Numbered from the stretch's first letter, positions 11,171 through 24,422 are shown. The stretch is DNA of 64,000 nt from Daphnia pulex (GCF_021134715.1 NC_060022.1:2547001-2611000), one strand, 5' to 3'. The notes: generated by a model from the sequence alone, not told the origin. A program made the numbers and translations.

Positions 11171-14100
11171 TCAATAGTCTCCAATGTAGGTGGAATAGTT
11201 GCTCGAGTAGAGTCCACTATCGTAGGAATCATTAGTCCGTAACTTGCGTCCCAAGTTACTCCCGACGGAACCGCCGCCGCTAATTCCCGACCGACGACTC
11301 TGATGAGCGGCGTTGCTGCTGCTAGTGGATTTAATCGTCGACGTCGAAATGGGAGCGACGGCCGATGGCTTGTGTCCATCTTCGCCAAAAGTGTAGAAAC
11401 TTTTGAGCTTGATCCCGTCGGTCGCCTGGTCGACGGCCTGCTGCTGGCTCATTCCATCATTGATGGAATAACGATCCCTTCCCGTTCCGTCCGAACCCAA
11501 ACTCGACTGCGAATCGTCGTCCGTGTCGTTTTCCTCGTCGCTGGGCGGAGGCGGAGGCAGTGACTTTTTCAGGAGCTTGGCAGCGGAAGATGGAGGACGG
11601 CGCAGGGTCGATCCGGCCGACTCTGTTTCGGAGAAAGAGTCTTCCACCTTGTCCAAAAGCTTCCGCCACGTTTTCTTGATGGACAATGTCTTTTTATGAT
11701 CCTTGAGCGATCCTTCGAGATGACCCATGCGAGCCTTCAGCGACAGGGCGATCTCCATGCCTTTGGATGCGCCGGAAGTGCGACTCTCTTCCCGCTCGAT
11801 CTGGGCAATCCGCTCCAGGACGTTGGGTAATTTGATAGTGCCACTGGGCGACGGATGGCTCAGGATGAAATGGCCACTGTAGATCTTGCTGTCGTCGTCG
11901 TCGTTGTCGTCGTCGTCGACTGTGAGGCCCTTTTTGGCGGAAGTAGCGGTGTCGGCGGCCGCTTTACCGGAACTTCCGCCTTTCCCGTTTTTTGGCGGAA
12001 GGGTTGGCGGAGGTGTCGATTCCGTTTGGACTCCCCGGGAGCTGTAAGGAGGCGGCGGCGGCTGCTGCTTCGGCATCTTGGGATGCTGATGGACACCTGT
12101 GGGAGGTTTCAATTCTCTCGGAATGGCCGGAGCCGATGACGGACTGGCGATGGATTTGATTGGTAAAGGAGGAGGGGAATTGGGTTCGGCCAGAAGGGCT
12201 GAATGGTGACCGTAGATTCGTGAGTCGTCGTTTCCTGCCAACCGTAGGAGAATTTGGGTATTGGATGCGGAAACAATCCGGCTGGGAGGTTTTTTGGTGG
12301 TTTCCAGCGTTGCCGTTGCCCATGTTTCTGGCTTCGGTTGGTGAGTGCGGGCCGTGTAAATCTGACGGAGTGAGACGACACTTCCGGGTGGAGGTAATTC
12401 TTCCTTTTTGATCCAGTCTTCTTTATTGGCCAGACTCTCGCCGGAAGAGCCCAATCCGGATGAAGAAGAAGATGGCGAAACGGGTGCCACATTTCCAGCC
12501 GCGTTACTACTAAATTTATTAATGGTCGATTTCACCGGCTGGATGGGCCGCTCCAGCGAATCGGCGATAAAACTCTCCTGTCTTCTGAAAGGCGGCGCGG
12601 ATTGCGAATCGTTGCGACGATCCAGCGTGTCCGGTTCGAATGCTTCCTCGTCTTTTACGCTGCGGATGTCATCCACCTGGATGGTCAATTTGTTCTTGAG
12701 ACAGTCTTCCACTATCGTAATTTTGCTACTGGAACTGGACGTGTTGCTGCTCGAGTAAATCACTTCCGGCGGAGGTTTCTTGAATTCTTTATTGACAAAA
12801 ATGCCGTCCGGCTCCTGATTGCGTCCGATCGTTTCGTAAATGTTGGCCCCGCCCCGATTGGGTTGTGCAACTATGGTCGGTTTAATTAATCGCGGAAGAG
12901 TTGGGGCTCCAGTGTCCATATTGAACAGCTGATTGCCCACTTCCATGGCCTCTTCGGCTGGCAGGACGCGGCTAAGAGATTTCATCGAAGTACATGTGCT
13001 GGATGTGTAACCGGCCGCGCTGCTGCTGTTCTCATCCGCTTCGCGCATTTCGTCATTGGTGTCCGATTGGTGTTGCTGGGCGCGCTTGGTCCAGCGAGGC
13101 GGTTTCTTTTGGTACAAATGCGGCTTGCTGTTGTTGTTGTTACTGCCGCTCCCGTAATTGGTGGCCGGCTTCCGATCCAGACTGTCCGGCTCGAAATAAG
13201 TTTTACGGTTCATTCCGGGCCCGGTGATTTTAGGCATTTTCGATTCCGCCTCGGAGACTAAATCTGAGACGGCATCGCTTTCCGCCCCGCTCTCGGCTCC
13301 TCCTCCTCCTTTGTTTAACCTCGGCGGCTGGGAACGGTCCAGCGACCGGTAAATTTCTTCAATTGACGGATTGGTGTAAATGGAAACCAGATTCATCGTC
13401 TCGGACGACAATCCAGTTGATTTCCTGCCCGGCAGTGGGCTTTTTTGAAGGAAATTGGTCCTCAATTCCATCGGATGGTAGATGTCGTCTTTGTTGTTCT
13501 CTGACAGGACGGCAGACTCGGCCGCGCCATTGTCGCCCGTCGCCGTTTTACGACCGAGTGAATTGCGCTGGAGCGAGTCGTATTTCTTTGTTGTTGGCCG
13601 CTTGAGAGTGCCGTATGAATTGCGCAAGCCTTCCGTTTCGTCAACGGTAGTAAACGGCGGCCTATTGTGAAATGAGCCACTCCGGCGCAACTCGTCGGCG
13701 TAGTGCGACAAACCCTGGTTGCTTCCCCCGTAGCCGGAATAATGGCTCAGCTCTTCCGGAATGTCAATTAAGCTGGGCATGAATCGCTTGGAAGACATTT
13801 TATCTTTGGCCACGTCAATCATCCCACGGATTCGAGTCAGGAATTCCAGCGCCGCGGGAGGCGGCGACTGCTGAGAAGTATTATTGTTAGCCGGATAAGA
13901 AATGTCAATTTTATTTTTAACAGTTAACCTCTTGAGTCACATACTTTGAGCAATTCCAGATCGAAATAAGCCGGGCTGAAGTAGAGTCGCCGGTTGGCGT
14001 CATTGGTCATCATTGGCGAATCTCTGCGGTAGTAATAGGCGGCTGCCTCGTGCCCAGCGCTGGCGTCAACAGATGAATCCCGGAAGCAATCTTCCGATTG

Positions 14101-17100
14101 ACTACTGCTGTAACGGTAGTTATTCATGGTCGGATGAATGTTTCCGGCCGGGTTCGTGGGACGGCTGCGGCGATTTCCCTCCTAACCAACCGCAAAAAAG
14201 CAAATGACATTTTCTAATTTTTTTTTTTACGGAACACGGAAACGTTGGACGGATTTTTTTTTCTGCATTTTTGTGTGAAAGTGAAAATGAGAAACAATTT
14301 CAGATCAATTCACGCCATTATTTGTCCTGTTTGTGGTTCATATCTCAAGGAAATGCGATTGCAACCAAAACATTGACTGGGAAATTAATCGAGTTGAACA
14401 AACATACAACATTGGTACAAGGTAAATAAAGAATGAAATTGAATTACGGATCGTGATTCCATGGAGGATCGATGATGAGGTCTGACATTTAGAGACGGGT
14501 CAGAAGAGGCTGGCCGGCTGCTGGTTCTGTTAGATTGAAGCAGCGGATTGAGCCGCATGATGCCCAGTTCCTGGACAGGAGTCGAGGGCTGGGTGGATAA
14601 TTTGATGTGGACATTCTCCAGCTGTCGCTTCCGGCGCCGGTAGCAAATGAAACCCACAAGTCCAGCCACGTAGAGCATACCGAGCAAAGCAGAGCTAATG
14701 CCAATGGCCAGATAATCCGCATGACGCAATCCGCTTTTTTCATCGCCACCTCCGGCACCGCGGATGGATTCCACCAAACCTTTGCATAACATTATCCAGA
14801 ACGGGAATGTCGAAAAATAGTATAATGTAAGTTTCTTCACATCAATAACAACGCCATTGGGGGAAGAATACACATCCTGTCTAACATCCCCACAACTGAT
14901 AAAATAATAATAACCAGATAGACGTCGTTTTGGAGGAGATTTAAGAATAGCGGGGGGGGTTTGTCTACTTGGCATCTTCCCATGCCCACTGTTATTTATT
15001 GGACCATAAACCAATCAAAACTACGATTGGGAAAAAAAAATAATCCCATGAAATTGATGTTACTGTTTTGGCAATCCAAAAAGTTTCTCGAAAAATACCG
15101 GGTACAGTGCCATCCATCGATGATGGATCAAATCACGTGAATATTTCCCCGGCTGAATAATTTTGGCTCCATTTTTTTTGTTGTTGTGTGTGTGTACAAA
15201 ATCAAGTTGTTTTTATTCCAAGAACTGGATTGACCTTTATCTTAAAATAGTGTGTATCATAACCCCCTTTTTGTTTCCACCTCAAAATAATCTCAAAAAA
15301 TAAAAATAAGACACACACACGCGTGATTTTGATCAAAGGGAATAATAGCCCAAAGGATCGGTAGTCTGAGATGAGTCCATTGCGTGTCTGGCTATATGCA
15401 AATCATCTTCTGAGAGAGGGGGGGGGGTAGACAGGCCGTAATGGATGAGGTTCATTGCATCACCCGAAAATCGACAAGAAGATTTTCGGTAGGGAATGAA
15501 ATAAAATATTAAAAAAGAAACGAATTACCTGGACTGCCGGCAACGCGGAAGGCGATGCAGGGAGAGAAGACGCCGATGCGCGCATTGGCCGTGTCCTTGC
15601 ACAGCAACTTAACCAGGACGATCCGGCCTTCCATCAGCGACCGAAGTCGCGGTTCGCCCAACCACTGAACAACAACAACAGCAACAACAAAGAATAAGAA
15701 GATACGATTTCTCTTTAAAAGATGATGTCAATGGAATGTTGTGTGTGTGTGGGATTGTTACGGTGATTTCACCTGTAAATGCGTTCGGCCGGATTCGCGA
15801 GCGAGAGCGAACGGCAGTTCCCGATCTGTCGGGATGCCAGAAGATGAATTGTCGGAAGCCATCCATCCGGAACGGGTCAAAAAATGAGATTTGGAGACGA
15901 CGCAAACGGGTGAAACGACCACTTGACCTTCGGCTCGTACATCTATTGACAACAAAAAGAATAGAATAGAAAGAAAAACGGGACGTGATTTAGATCTCGT
16001 GTAAAAAAAGATCAATAACCTCGACAAGGTCGTCTGACAGCTCTCGAAAAATGCCCACGTGCGCTGGACTGATGGGTCGTATACAATAAATACACGGCAA
16101 AGCGGATTCAATTACCTGATAGGGCAATTTCAGCGTTGGGATTGATCAGTTGGCCTTGGATGGGCAGGAAGACGAAAGGCACTTTCTCCGATTGGATCCC
16201 GCTGACGTAATCGGCCAGGGCGCATTCTGCGGGTATGTGATTACACATAGGCAATGAATGATAGACGTATGTAATATACAATTAGAAATCAACCATAAAA
16301 CAAAAGTCAGTCGACACTCTTCTCTCTTTTATATTGGGACAGAGAAAATCCCCCCAAAAATGTAACGGACATTGTTGCCGACCCTTTCACGGGAACTTGC
16401 GTGTATGTATAGTATCAAATTTTTTTGTTTTGTGTGTGTGTTGGAAAGGGGGGGGGAATAAAAAGGAGAGAAGCTCTGGATCAGTTGCGGTATAATTGAT
16501 GCCTCATCTTACCAGATGGTTCACATGGCTACGAGGGAAAAAAATCACCAGAGCGTTAACTCATGGACGTGTAACGGGAGAGGGGAATCGAATAAAACAC
16601 ACACACACACTTCTGTTTTGTGTGTGTGTGCTGGATCCTCCCGCGGCTTTTAGAAATGATTCCGGAGACCCCTTCAGGCCGGAGAAGGTCAGCGAGTCGA
16701 AAAAATGGTCCATCTAGTATAAATAATCATCTAGGACCCTAGAGCTCCGTTGATAAGAAAATTGCAAAGCTCAAAGACATAAAATACAATCCGACTTTTT
16801 TTTCCCGTGTGATGATGGCCAGTTGCTGGCCATCCAACAAAATGGATCTCCTTTTCACGCCCACCACCAACAACTCCCATCCACCCCACTTTAATCATTA
16901 TTAAGTGCGCATCATCTTCTTGTATCGTGACGAGGAGTCGTTAGATGTAGCAAAAACTTGATATCAAATTCCCTCCCGGTCGTCAGTTTCCCTCAACTTC
17001 TTTTTGATATAACGGCGATATTTTATTAAAAACGTAACGTAGACGACGACGAGAAAAAACAACAACTTACCGTCTATGGTGCTGACGCATTGCTTGAGGT

Positions 17101-17452
17101 CTTCCCGGTAGATGGGTCGGTCCATGGGGCACTGGCACTGACAGTGGCGGCCAAGTCGGGCGGCCGATAGGCTCCCATTATTGCGCTGGCCAAGAGCTGA
17201 TAGACAAGCCGCAGCATTGCATTCGCCAGCGGCACCTGTACATCGATGTGTAACGAACAAGCCATCATCTTCACTGTACCACCGAAAAATACTATCTGAG
17301 ATATGAATTTAAAAAGAATAAAAACCTTGGTGAGAGAAGATGTCTCCCTGCGAGTGCCGATTGATGGTCGACGGTCCAGCAGTCGTCATGATGGCCAAGG
17401 CGATTTGAAAGAAAGCCAACAGAGCGAGCCCGAAGCCAGCAGTCGAGTGCAT
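11171..17452 (-). CDS. Large type I membrane protein with long disordered tail, function unknown
   Basis: Eight coding exons: 17326-17452, 17071-17295, 16116-16226, 15773-15942, 15529-15664, 14448-14779, 13945-14181, 11171-13870. They sum to 4,038 nt (1,345 aa). The start at 17452 gives a signal peptide (MHSTAGFGLALLAFFQIALA). The ectodomain is about 250 residues with a cysteine cluster (RLGRHCQCQCPMDRP, CALADYVSG) and CVVSKSHF, LLCKDTAN and FSPCIAFRV segments. A transmembrane helix (AIGISSALLGMLYVAGLVGF) is followed by the stop-transfer CYRRRKRQ. The tail of about 1,000 residues is mostly one 2.7-kb exon, rich in Ser, Pro and acidic residues. It has poly-Pro stretches (QPPPPPPYSSRG, LPPPPPSDEE) and repeated (D)SLDR-like motifs. 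I do not recognise the family. The layout suggests a signalling or adhesion receptor or a scaffold, which is inference. The first donor (AAG|GTTTTT) is weak but keeps phase. Confidence 0.85.
16594..16630. repeat. CA-tract followed by TG-tract, self-complementary
   Basis: An (AC)n run (about 16597-16610) is followed after TTCTGTTTT by a (TG)n run (about 16619-16630). The arms can pair over about 11 bp. It lies in the intron between exons 2 and 3 of the orphan receptor. Confidence 0.7.
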
Positions 17453-20400
17453 TCTCTTGTTGTCTTCTTCTTCTTCTCTGTTGCTGGTCTTGTTTTTATT
17501 TGTTATCCCCACAAGCAGAGCTAATAACGACAAACAGTAAAACCGAAAAAAATTATACAATACAATTTTTAACTTCTAGCTAACAAAAATGATACGTCCA
17601 AGATGCGCAGAGAAATATAAATACACCGACTTCCAAATAAGGGGAAACTTTCGCGCCTCGGCGATATGATTTTTACAATCTCTCGTCTCGTCTTGAAGGG
17701 AAATTCGTTACACTTGAAGTAGCCACACCTATTTTGTTTCCGCCGTTATTATACACAAGATCTATATAATAACTTCACGCTTTTTTCTTTCAATCCTGCC
17801 ATTACGTCAAGATACGGCTAGGGTAGCAATAAACTCTTAAAGGGAAAAAACAGATGATGGCTATCAGCTTTCTTCTCAAACTATCCCGGGGCACCTTTGC
17901 AACACATGATTACACATAGTTCTCCCTCTCCTTACAGTGTCGATTGTTGTTTTTCGGCCTTAGCCGACACGTTTTCTTTTTAAAATTGCAGCCGTTTTGA
18001 TAAATCGACCAGAATTCACCCAAGAATATCAAGGAGGTCATTGATTCTCTTTTTAAAAAGGCGTTCAAATCGGCGAAAACGCGTCATCCCGTGCCATGTG
18101 TGTTCCTTATGGCTGGGCTGGAAAAAAAAGCGACTGTAAGGGATTTGTGTCAGTTGCCGAAAAAACCTAAATGTGGGAATACACGACCGCAACATTCTCA
18201 CGAGCAACAAGTGCAGTGGCCGAAGACGTGACGACATTATTGGAATTAATTTTGTGCATGTGTTGGTTTGGCTGATCAACAGCGTGGATCGGCCTGCATG
18301 ACCCAAAACACATCACACACACACAATCCGACCATCACATCTTCGTGAGATTAGAAAATTGCCTATTAGTTCTATAAAAAAAAAAAAAGTTTTCAGCGAT
18401 TGATAATCGATCACGAAAAACCTAAATATCCTAAAAAGCTTCACGCCGACAACATTAAAGTAAAAATGGGAGCTCAAATAATTGAATCAATGCGGGAAAT
18501 TTAAAAATGGTGTAAAAACGCGGAAGCGCTTGTTAAAAAAGGACGTTTACCTCTTGGTTTTCAAGTATCCATCAGGAGAAACACATTCACTCGGATTTTT
18601 CAGTCGATGATTTTCCTTTTAAAACCCCCCCGAAATTACAAACTGAGTTTGAACAGAACGGAACGGAGAGTCGGTTGCAGATCGTACCGAACGGTAGGCA
18701 AGTTCGAGGCCGACTGATTACGGACGATGCGTTCGGCTGAGCAGCTTCGCGGGTGCTTGCACGCGGGAAAAGAAGAGATATACGTGTAGCACTGTATAGC
18801 TAGATCCAAGAAAATGGTTGGAAGAAGAAGAACGGCTGGGTATATAGGAGGACGGCAGACAGATGGTTCCGTGATTCTTGACTCCCTTCGGGCTTTTTTT
18901 TATATTCTTTTCCTCCTTGTCGACTGACAAAACAGTTCACTGTCCGATCTTTTCCAACGTCGACGACCAAACATTTTTTTTCTTATGACACTCTGCAGAT
19001 TTTTCATTAAACTTTTTTTTTCCGTTTCCTATTGAGAAAAAGAAAACAATCAATTGTCGGGAATTTAGTTCATCGTTACGCTTCATTCTTCTCTGTCAAA
19101 ACAGCATTCAGGCGGCAAGAGACAAATACCTCCTTTGAGGGTTTTGTGGACTAAAACATTGCGATTACAAGAACGCGGTGGAATGAAGACAACATTTCGA
19201 AATTATTCAGAAAAAGAAATTAGTGATTTATAGCGGGTGAAACGATTACAAAAAAAATGGCCCCAGGTGTTGTTATACTCCCAATGCTCATTTCAGAACC
19301 GAGTTACTACACGTTAGCCTTATAAGATGTAACCGTAACCAACCTTGAGATCTTTACCACATTATATCTGACGTGAATTTAAAAAGAAAAAACGAATGAA
19401 TGAATAGTTACCCCCGTTAGCCAAATCGTGCAGAGACCTCACAGCTATCCTACATGTTGTAATTTCTAATTACAGTTAAATCTCGGATAGAGTTTTAGGG
19501 TGAAACTGTGAAGATTTTATATAGGAAAATCTCTGTTGATAGCCATCAAGTTGGACATTACCTCGTTATCCAATTTGAGTGCTGAACGGGTTAACTGATG
19601 CGCAACTATCGCGCAGGGATCAACCTGCAACAGTAGAAAGGGATTGAATTCGTTATTGCCTGGACGATAGAAAACTGTTCCAGATCATAAACAGTTACAC
19701 CTCATTCCATTGGTCACTTTTCTGTTTAAAAAATATACAAATATGAGGTTACATACACACATGTGAAAGAAATCAGATTTTCACTTGGAAAAGAGGAAGC
19801 AACGCTCACGGCACTTTTCCTTTATCGATTCACAATCCGTTAGGAACGAGAGAGAGTCATTACGGGCACACCTATTACCTCCGATCTTGAAAAGCCTACG
19901 AAAGTTTTGTGGAAAACATTTTTCGAAAAGTGAACGCCATGTTGCATTCCGTTACGGTGCAAAAGGATGTGCCATCTGTCGCTACTTCTGTTCCAGACAA
20001 AGATAGATCCTATAGCCCCCCACACAGCACAAGAATAATAATAATAGGCTTTTCTTCTTTGATGCGACTTTCAGTTTTGGCCTAGGGCAGAATAATGGAT
20101 CCTCAGTATATATTCCTGGGCAGAAATTTAACGTCATTGATTCAAATCTTTTATTATTGACGACCCGTGAAATTGAAGAAGGAAAAAATTATTGCGAGAA
20201 CACGACAGCGAAACAAAAATGGCTTGAGGAAGGACAATAATATTTGTGGGCTAATTCTTCCTTACACGGAAAAAAGAACAATATTTTCTTATTCGAGCTT
20301 TGTGTGTGCTATTATGTTGATTACCTGAAACCATCGTCGGAGAAGCGCCGGCGATCTTTTTATTTTCCGCATTCTGAATAAGAAAACAGAACATGTATTC

Positions 20401-21810
20401 CGGTTTTAGGAACACAAAATCTTGCCGAGTTCGGACACGCGTTACCTCTTAGCATAATCGAGAGATTATACCAACGCTTCTGCGCCCCAGGTGTTGAATA
20501 AACAAGCTTGACCTTCTGCTCATCATCATTCGACTTGATACGGATATACACCAGCATCTACTACTACGATGTTGGTTTAATGAATATTAACGAAGCCTTA
20601 TGTATACATATGCCATCAAAGATAACATACACGCGTATCGCCCTGCCATTCATCTACAAATTAGAATTTGAGACAAGGTTTCAGACTACTGTCTTGTGAA
20701 ATTCAAATTAGACAAACGAGATACTTGACGAGAGCTCAAGTGTCCCGTATGTTATACGAAAAGCTCTAATCTTTTTACGAATGATGAATAATTCAACTTT
20801 TCAACAAAAAGGGCACCAAACAACAACAACCGGGGCGATAAGTGTCCAGCCATGAAACGCACACGCAATATAACGAAAAGAAAAATTTACAATTTTTAAC
20901 CTCTGAGAAGCTGTCGAAAGAAAATTTGTTAGGGCAGAGGTGGTTCTCGTATTTAGGCCCGTAAAAACGGTTATGGCAGTACACTGCCGGGAAACAACCC
21001 GAGAAAACCAACGTTCCAGGCGGTTGACCAGAAAATCATCGACTCTAAAGAAAAAAAAAAAATAAAAAAGTCCCAATGGCGGTCGGTTTTTTTTACTTTT
21101 ATCACCTGGAACAAGATTTTCGATGGCGTTTGCTGTTGGCGATCTAAAGAGTGGAGGAAGATGGCTTTCTAAAGAGCTTTGCGAAATCACTAGGAATACG
21201 TAAATTGCTTGGCAGCCAAAAGCCATTCAAAGTTGAGGTACGAGATTTCTTTACATCGTTTACAGACGGCACGTTCGGTTAGTTTCGCTTTGTTATGTGA
21301 TGAGAGTGACAACACGTTTCTTTACGATTTCCGCATCATGAGATCGAGTGGACTATCTGACGTTGTTATTTTGTTTAACGGTAGATGAAAGATGCTAGCC
21401 AGAAGCTACAGTGATCGTCTCGTTTCAACAAATATCGTGAGGTACGCCACATGCTATCCTGTACATCATTCTGAATTTTGAAAATCTGTCGCTGCCATTC
21501 ACAAGCTCGCGACAGATGGTTAATCCAATCAATTGCTTTTCAATAGTTCAATTACCACAAAATGCCGATCGCTTTTCTCTACTTTGCATGTCAGAACCGT
21601 TATTGCTACATACATTTTACCCTTTCACATTGCATACAGTTTGTCTGGTCTTCCTTATATTACGATTTATATGATTGGCGTTACACACTCACCTTTTCAT
21701 CGTTGAAGCGCAAAAATCGGGACCAAGGAAGAACGACGGTGAGCCACCTGAGGACTAAAAATACAACTACGTTAAATACGAACACATGGCTGTGTTTTTT
21801 TAACGGAAAA
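17453..21810. other. Long upstream region of the orphan receptor; no confirmed gene
   Basis: About 4.3 kb without a recognisable protein. A minus-strand donor-like site near 18553 (CCAAGAG|GTAAAC) and acceptor-like sequence just upstream of the start codon suggest a non-coding first exon of the receptor around 18.55-18.95 kb. Further minus-strand donor-like sites occur near 19559, 20323 and 20444. Two possible small exons at 20901-21044 and 21106-21143 are described in the findings. Confidence 0.35.
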
Positions 21811-23230
21811 ATGGCAAAAGAATTCGATGAGAATCGTTGGTTTAATCTGACTCTTCGAGGACTCTTGAACGAAATTGAAAAATGCTGCACAAGTAAAAAG
21901 GAAGGTCAGTAATCGAGATATCATTTACGTTTCTGAGCAGGTCCCTATCTTGGCCATAACATTTTCTAATTGCAGTTTACTGATCAAAGTCAAAACATTT
22001 TTGAATTTGAAATTCTTTCAACAATCTTAATTGTGAAACATGGGTTGTTTGTCAGGAAATCATTCCATTGCTGTTCTCCCAAGAAATTCAAACGTTTTGA
22101 ATAACAAAAGACGATACATTTGCAAAGTAAAATTGTTGAAACTATAATAATTATTACTGCAGCAAGAAATAGTTCAGGAAAATTTGCAAGAAAATGTGAC
22201 AATGTGCATGTTTTTTACACCATGTGTTCTTACTATGTTTTCTAAAATCAACATGAGGGATTCCCACAGAAACTTGTAGTCCCAACAACTGGAATGATTT
22301 CCTGACAAACAGTACAGTTTTGATTCACAACTTGGATTATTACATGATTTCCAAAGTTAAATCAATTTAAAATGTCTCATCTCCATAAGCCAAGATCAAA
22401 TAGAAAATTTTGTGTTTAGTACACGTTTTCGAATATTAGTTACACTATTTTCACTATTGCTTTTCAAATAGATTGTAAACATAGAAATACTTTAACAATA
22501 TATTTAATCATTTCAAATTGCATTTTACCTTCAGTCGAATTTCGAATGGTATCATTCCATTTGGTTTCTAATCTTAAACTTCGTCTCATTTTTAAACTTG
22601 AAGTAATGAAGTTGGAACAGAGCAGACGAAACAGAAATCGATCAAAATTTTTAAAGAATCGATAGAAACATTAAAAATCGACCCCCCTAAATCCAAACCG
22701 CTCAAAAACAATAAAAGCGGTTTTCTCGCTCGTTTTCTCAACAAGTTACGTAAAATCAGCATGAATTTAAGAGGGAATAATGTCTATATGCTATGCTCAC
22801 TGATTTATCACGGGATTTCATTTCTCTAGTCACAGAAGATTTACTTGCGAGTATCCACACATTGTTTCCCATTCACTCTATCACAGCCCTAGATCTCATC
22901 GACCATCGGAGTGTATCTCTATTGACAAGTCCTTCGGGTACTAATTTATAAATTATTTACAGTGAAAACCAGGTATACGTCTGCTTTAATCCTTTAGGTA
23001 GAAAAATTTACTCTTGTCTAGGAAGTTTGGGGACGCCCTACCTCATTTGCTACACTGGATTTACTTGCACTTGCCCATCGTTCCGGCACAACTTTAACAT
23101 CGAAAATCTCTGGTGTAAACATCTACTGGCGCTTCAACTAAGCCTCGCAATGGGCGTTGTTCAAGTGAAGGAAGTCTCAGAGGAAATAATGATGACTATG
23201 TTGAATGAACTAGTCATGTGTCATGAATGA
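21811..23230 (+). CDS. ZSWIM7: ZSWIM7/SWS1, SWIM zinc-finger recombination factor
   Basis: Three exons: 21811-21904, 22830-22937 and 22998-23230, together 435 nt (144 aa), close to human ZSWIM7 (about 140 aa). Exon 2 encodes ITALDLIDHRSVSLLTSPSG, which matches the family core. Exon 3 carries the SWIM finger CTCPSF...NLWCKHLLALQL (CxCx(n)CxH). In animals SWS1 pairs with SWSAP1 and stimulates RAD51-filament-dependent homologous recombination. The ATG at 21811 fits the family length; the frame stays open upstream, so a longer N-terminus cannot be excluded. Intron 1 (925 bp) contains a 22-bp perfect inverted repeat. The neighbours are not functionally linked. Confidence 0.93.
22046..22311. repeat. 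22-bp perfect inverted repeat within a longer imperfect one
   Basis: The arm TGTTTGTCAGGAAATCATTC(CA) at 22046-22067 recurs as its exact reverse complement at 22290-22311, with 222 bp between. Flanks outside the core (for example AATC..TTGTGAA) are also partly complementary, so the full arms are about 50-60 bp with mismatches. It lies inside ZSWIM7 intron 1. Confidence 0.85.
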
Positions 23231-23316
23231 AATATTTGAGCAAGACATTCTTAGAACTTTCTAATTAGAAAAGTTCCCAGAAGTCTAGTCTAAAGAATGC
23301 AAAAGAATTGCAAACC

Positions 23317-23322
23317 AATAAA
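23317..23322 (+). terminator. Poly(A) signal AATAAA of ZSWIM7
   Basis: AATAAA lies 87 bp after the ZSWIM7 stop codon at 23228-23230. Confidence 0.6.
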
Positions 23323-24422
23323 CTTCTATTTCTGACTTCTAATTGTAACACATGAGACATGAATGATTGTGAATTTAGAAAAAAAAAATTTAACTTGTAA
23401 TTTTACCCATTGATCCCCTGCACACACACAAAAAAATTATACTATCAACCAAAGTCCGTTCATTGGCAGAGGAACATACACAGGATACGAGACTGTCAGG
23501 ATTTAGAACGGTAAGAGAAAAGTGAAGGGCAAGCATCAGGGTTATCAATTCGGAGAAAAGAGTGGGGATTACAAGTGAGGGTTTTGAATTGTTTCTTTAA
23601 AGTTTGCTTCATACATCATCTTCCACATCGGCTAATCTCTGGTTTCTTTTTACGGTGTCTACATTTCAAGAAAAATTGAAAAGGGGAAAAAAGAGAAAAC
23701 CCGAGTAAATAAACTAAGGCATACGGTTTATATTTACACACAAAAAGGAAAAAAAAAAAACAGCCAGCAGATTTCTTGGACCATCAAACATTCACGCCCT
23801 CGGAGGCACTATAGAAAAAAGCCGCACAGGTGAGGGACGGGGAAAAATGTCTAATTGGATCCAAACAAAATGTTTCCTATTCGACGATTGAAAAGTAAAT
23901 TCGTTTCTCAACTTCGGGGTGCCAAAGTAGAAAAACATTGGAGGGGGGGAGACAAAAAAGAGAGCTAGAAATCACCCAGTGTTTTAGTAAGTCGTTTGGT
24001 TTGAACCGAGTTTTTGTTTTGCTTACATCTACAGACACAAAGGACAAGGGAAAAGTGGTGGAAGTTTGTAACTAGATGAACGTAAGAGGGTCGAGTGAGC
24101 AGCCCGTTCACCACAGAAAAATATAGATTCTTAAGAATCAGGACTTTTTAACAACAAAGTCTCCTCGTAAATGATGATTCAACTTGGTCCGGATTAATTA
24201 TGCAACATGGGGAGGAAAAAAAAATCTGTTTCGAAATATCAAGATCCTGAACAATTGCTCGCAAGATATTAGTATAGTAATAATAATTAGTAAACCTGAC
24301 GGCCGAAACCCTGAATGCATCGAAAGTGCGCTTTTTACGTAAATAAAATTAAAAAAAATATATAAATGGTTTGATGTTACGGGATTTAACATGACGTGTT
24401 CGTGTCTTTCTTCAATTTTAAG
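23323..24422. other. Convergent 3' region between ZSWIM7 and AKAP1
   Basis: No ORF of interest. Most of this 1.1-kb stretch is probably the 3' UTR of the minus-strand AKAP1 gene. It contains A-rich runs and a TTTATATTTA stretch near 23728 that could hold the minus-strand poly(A) signal. Confidence 0.4.
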
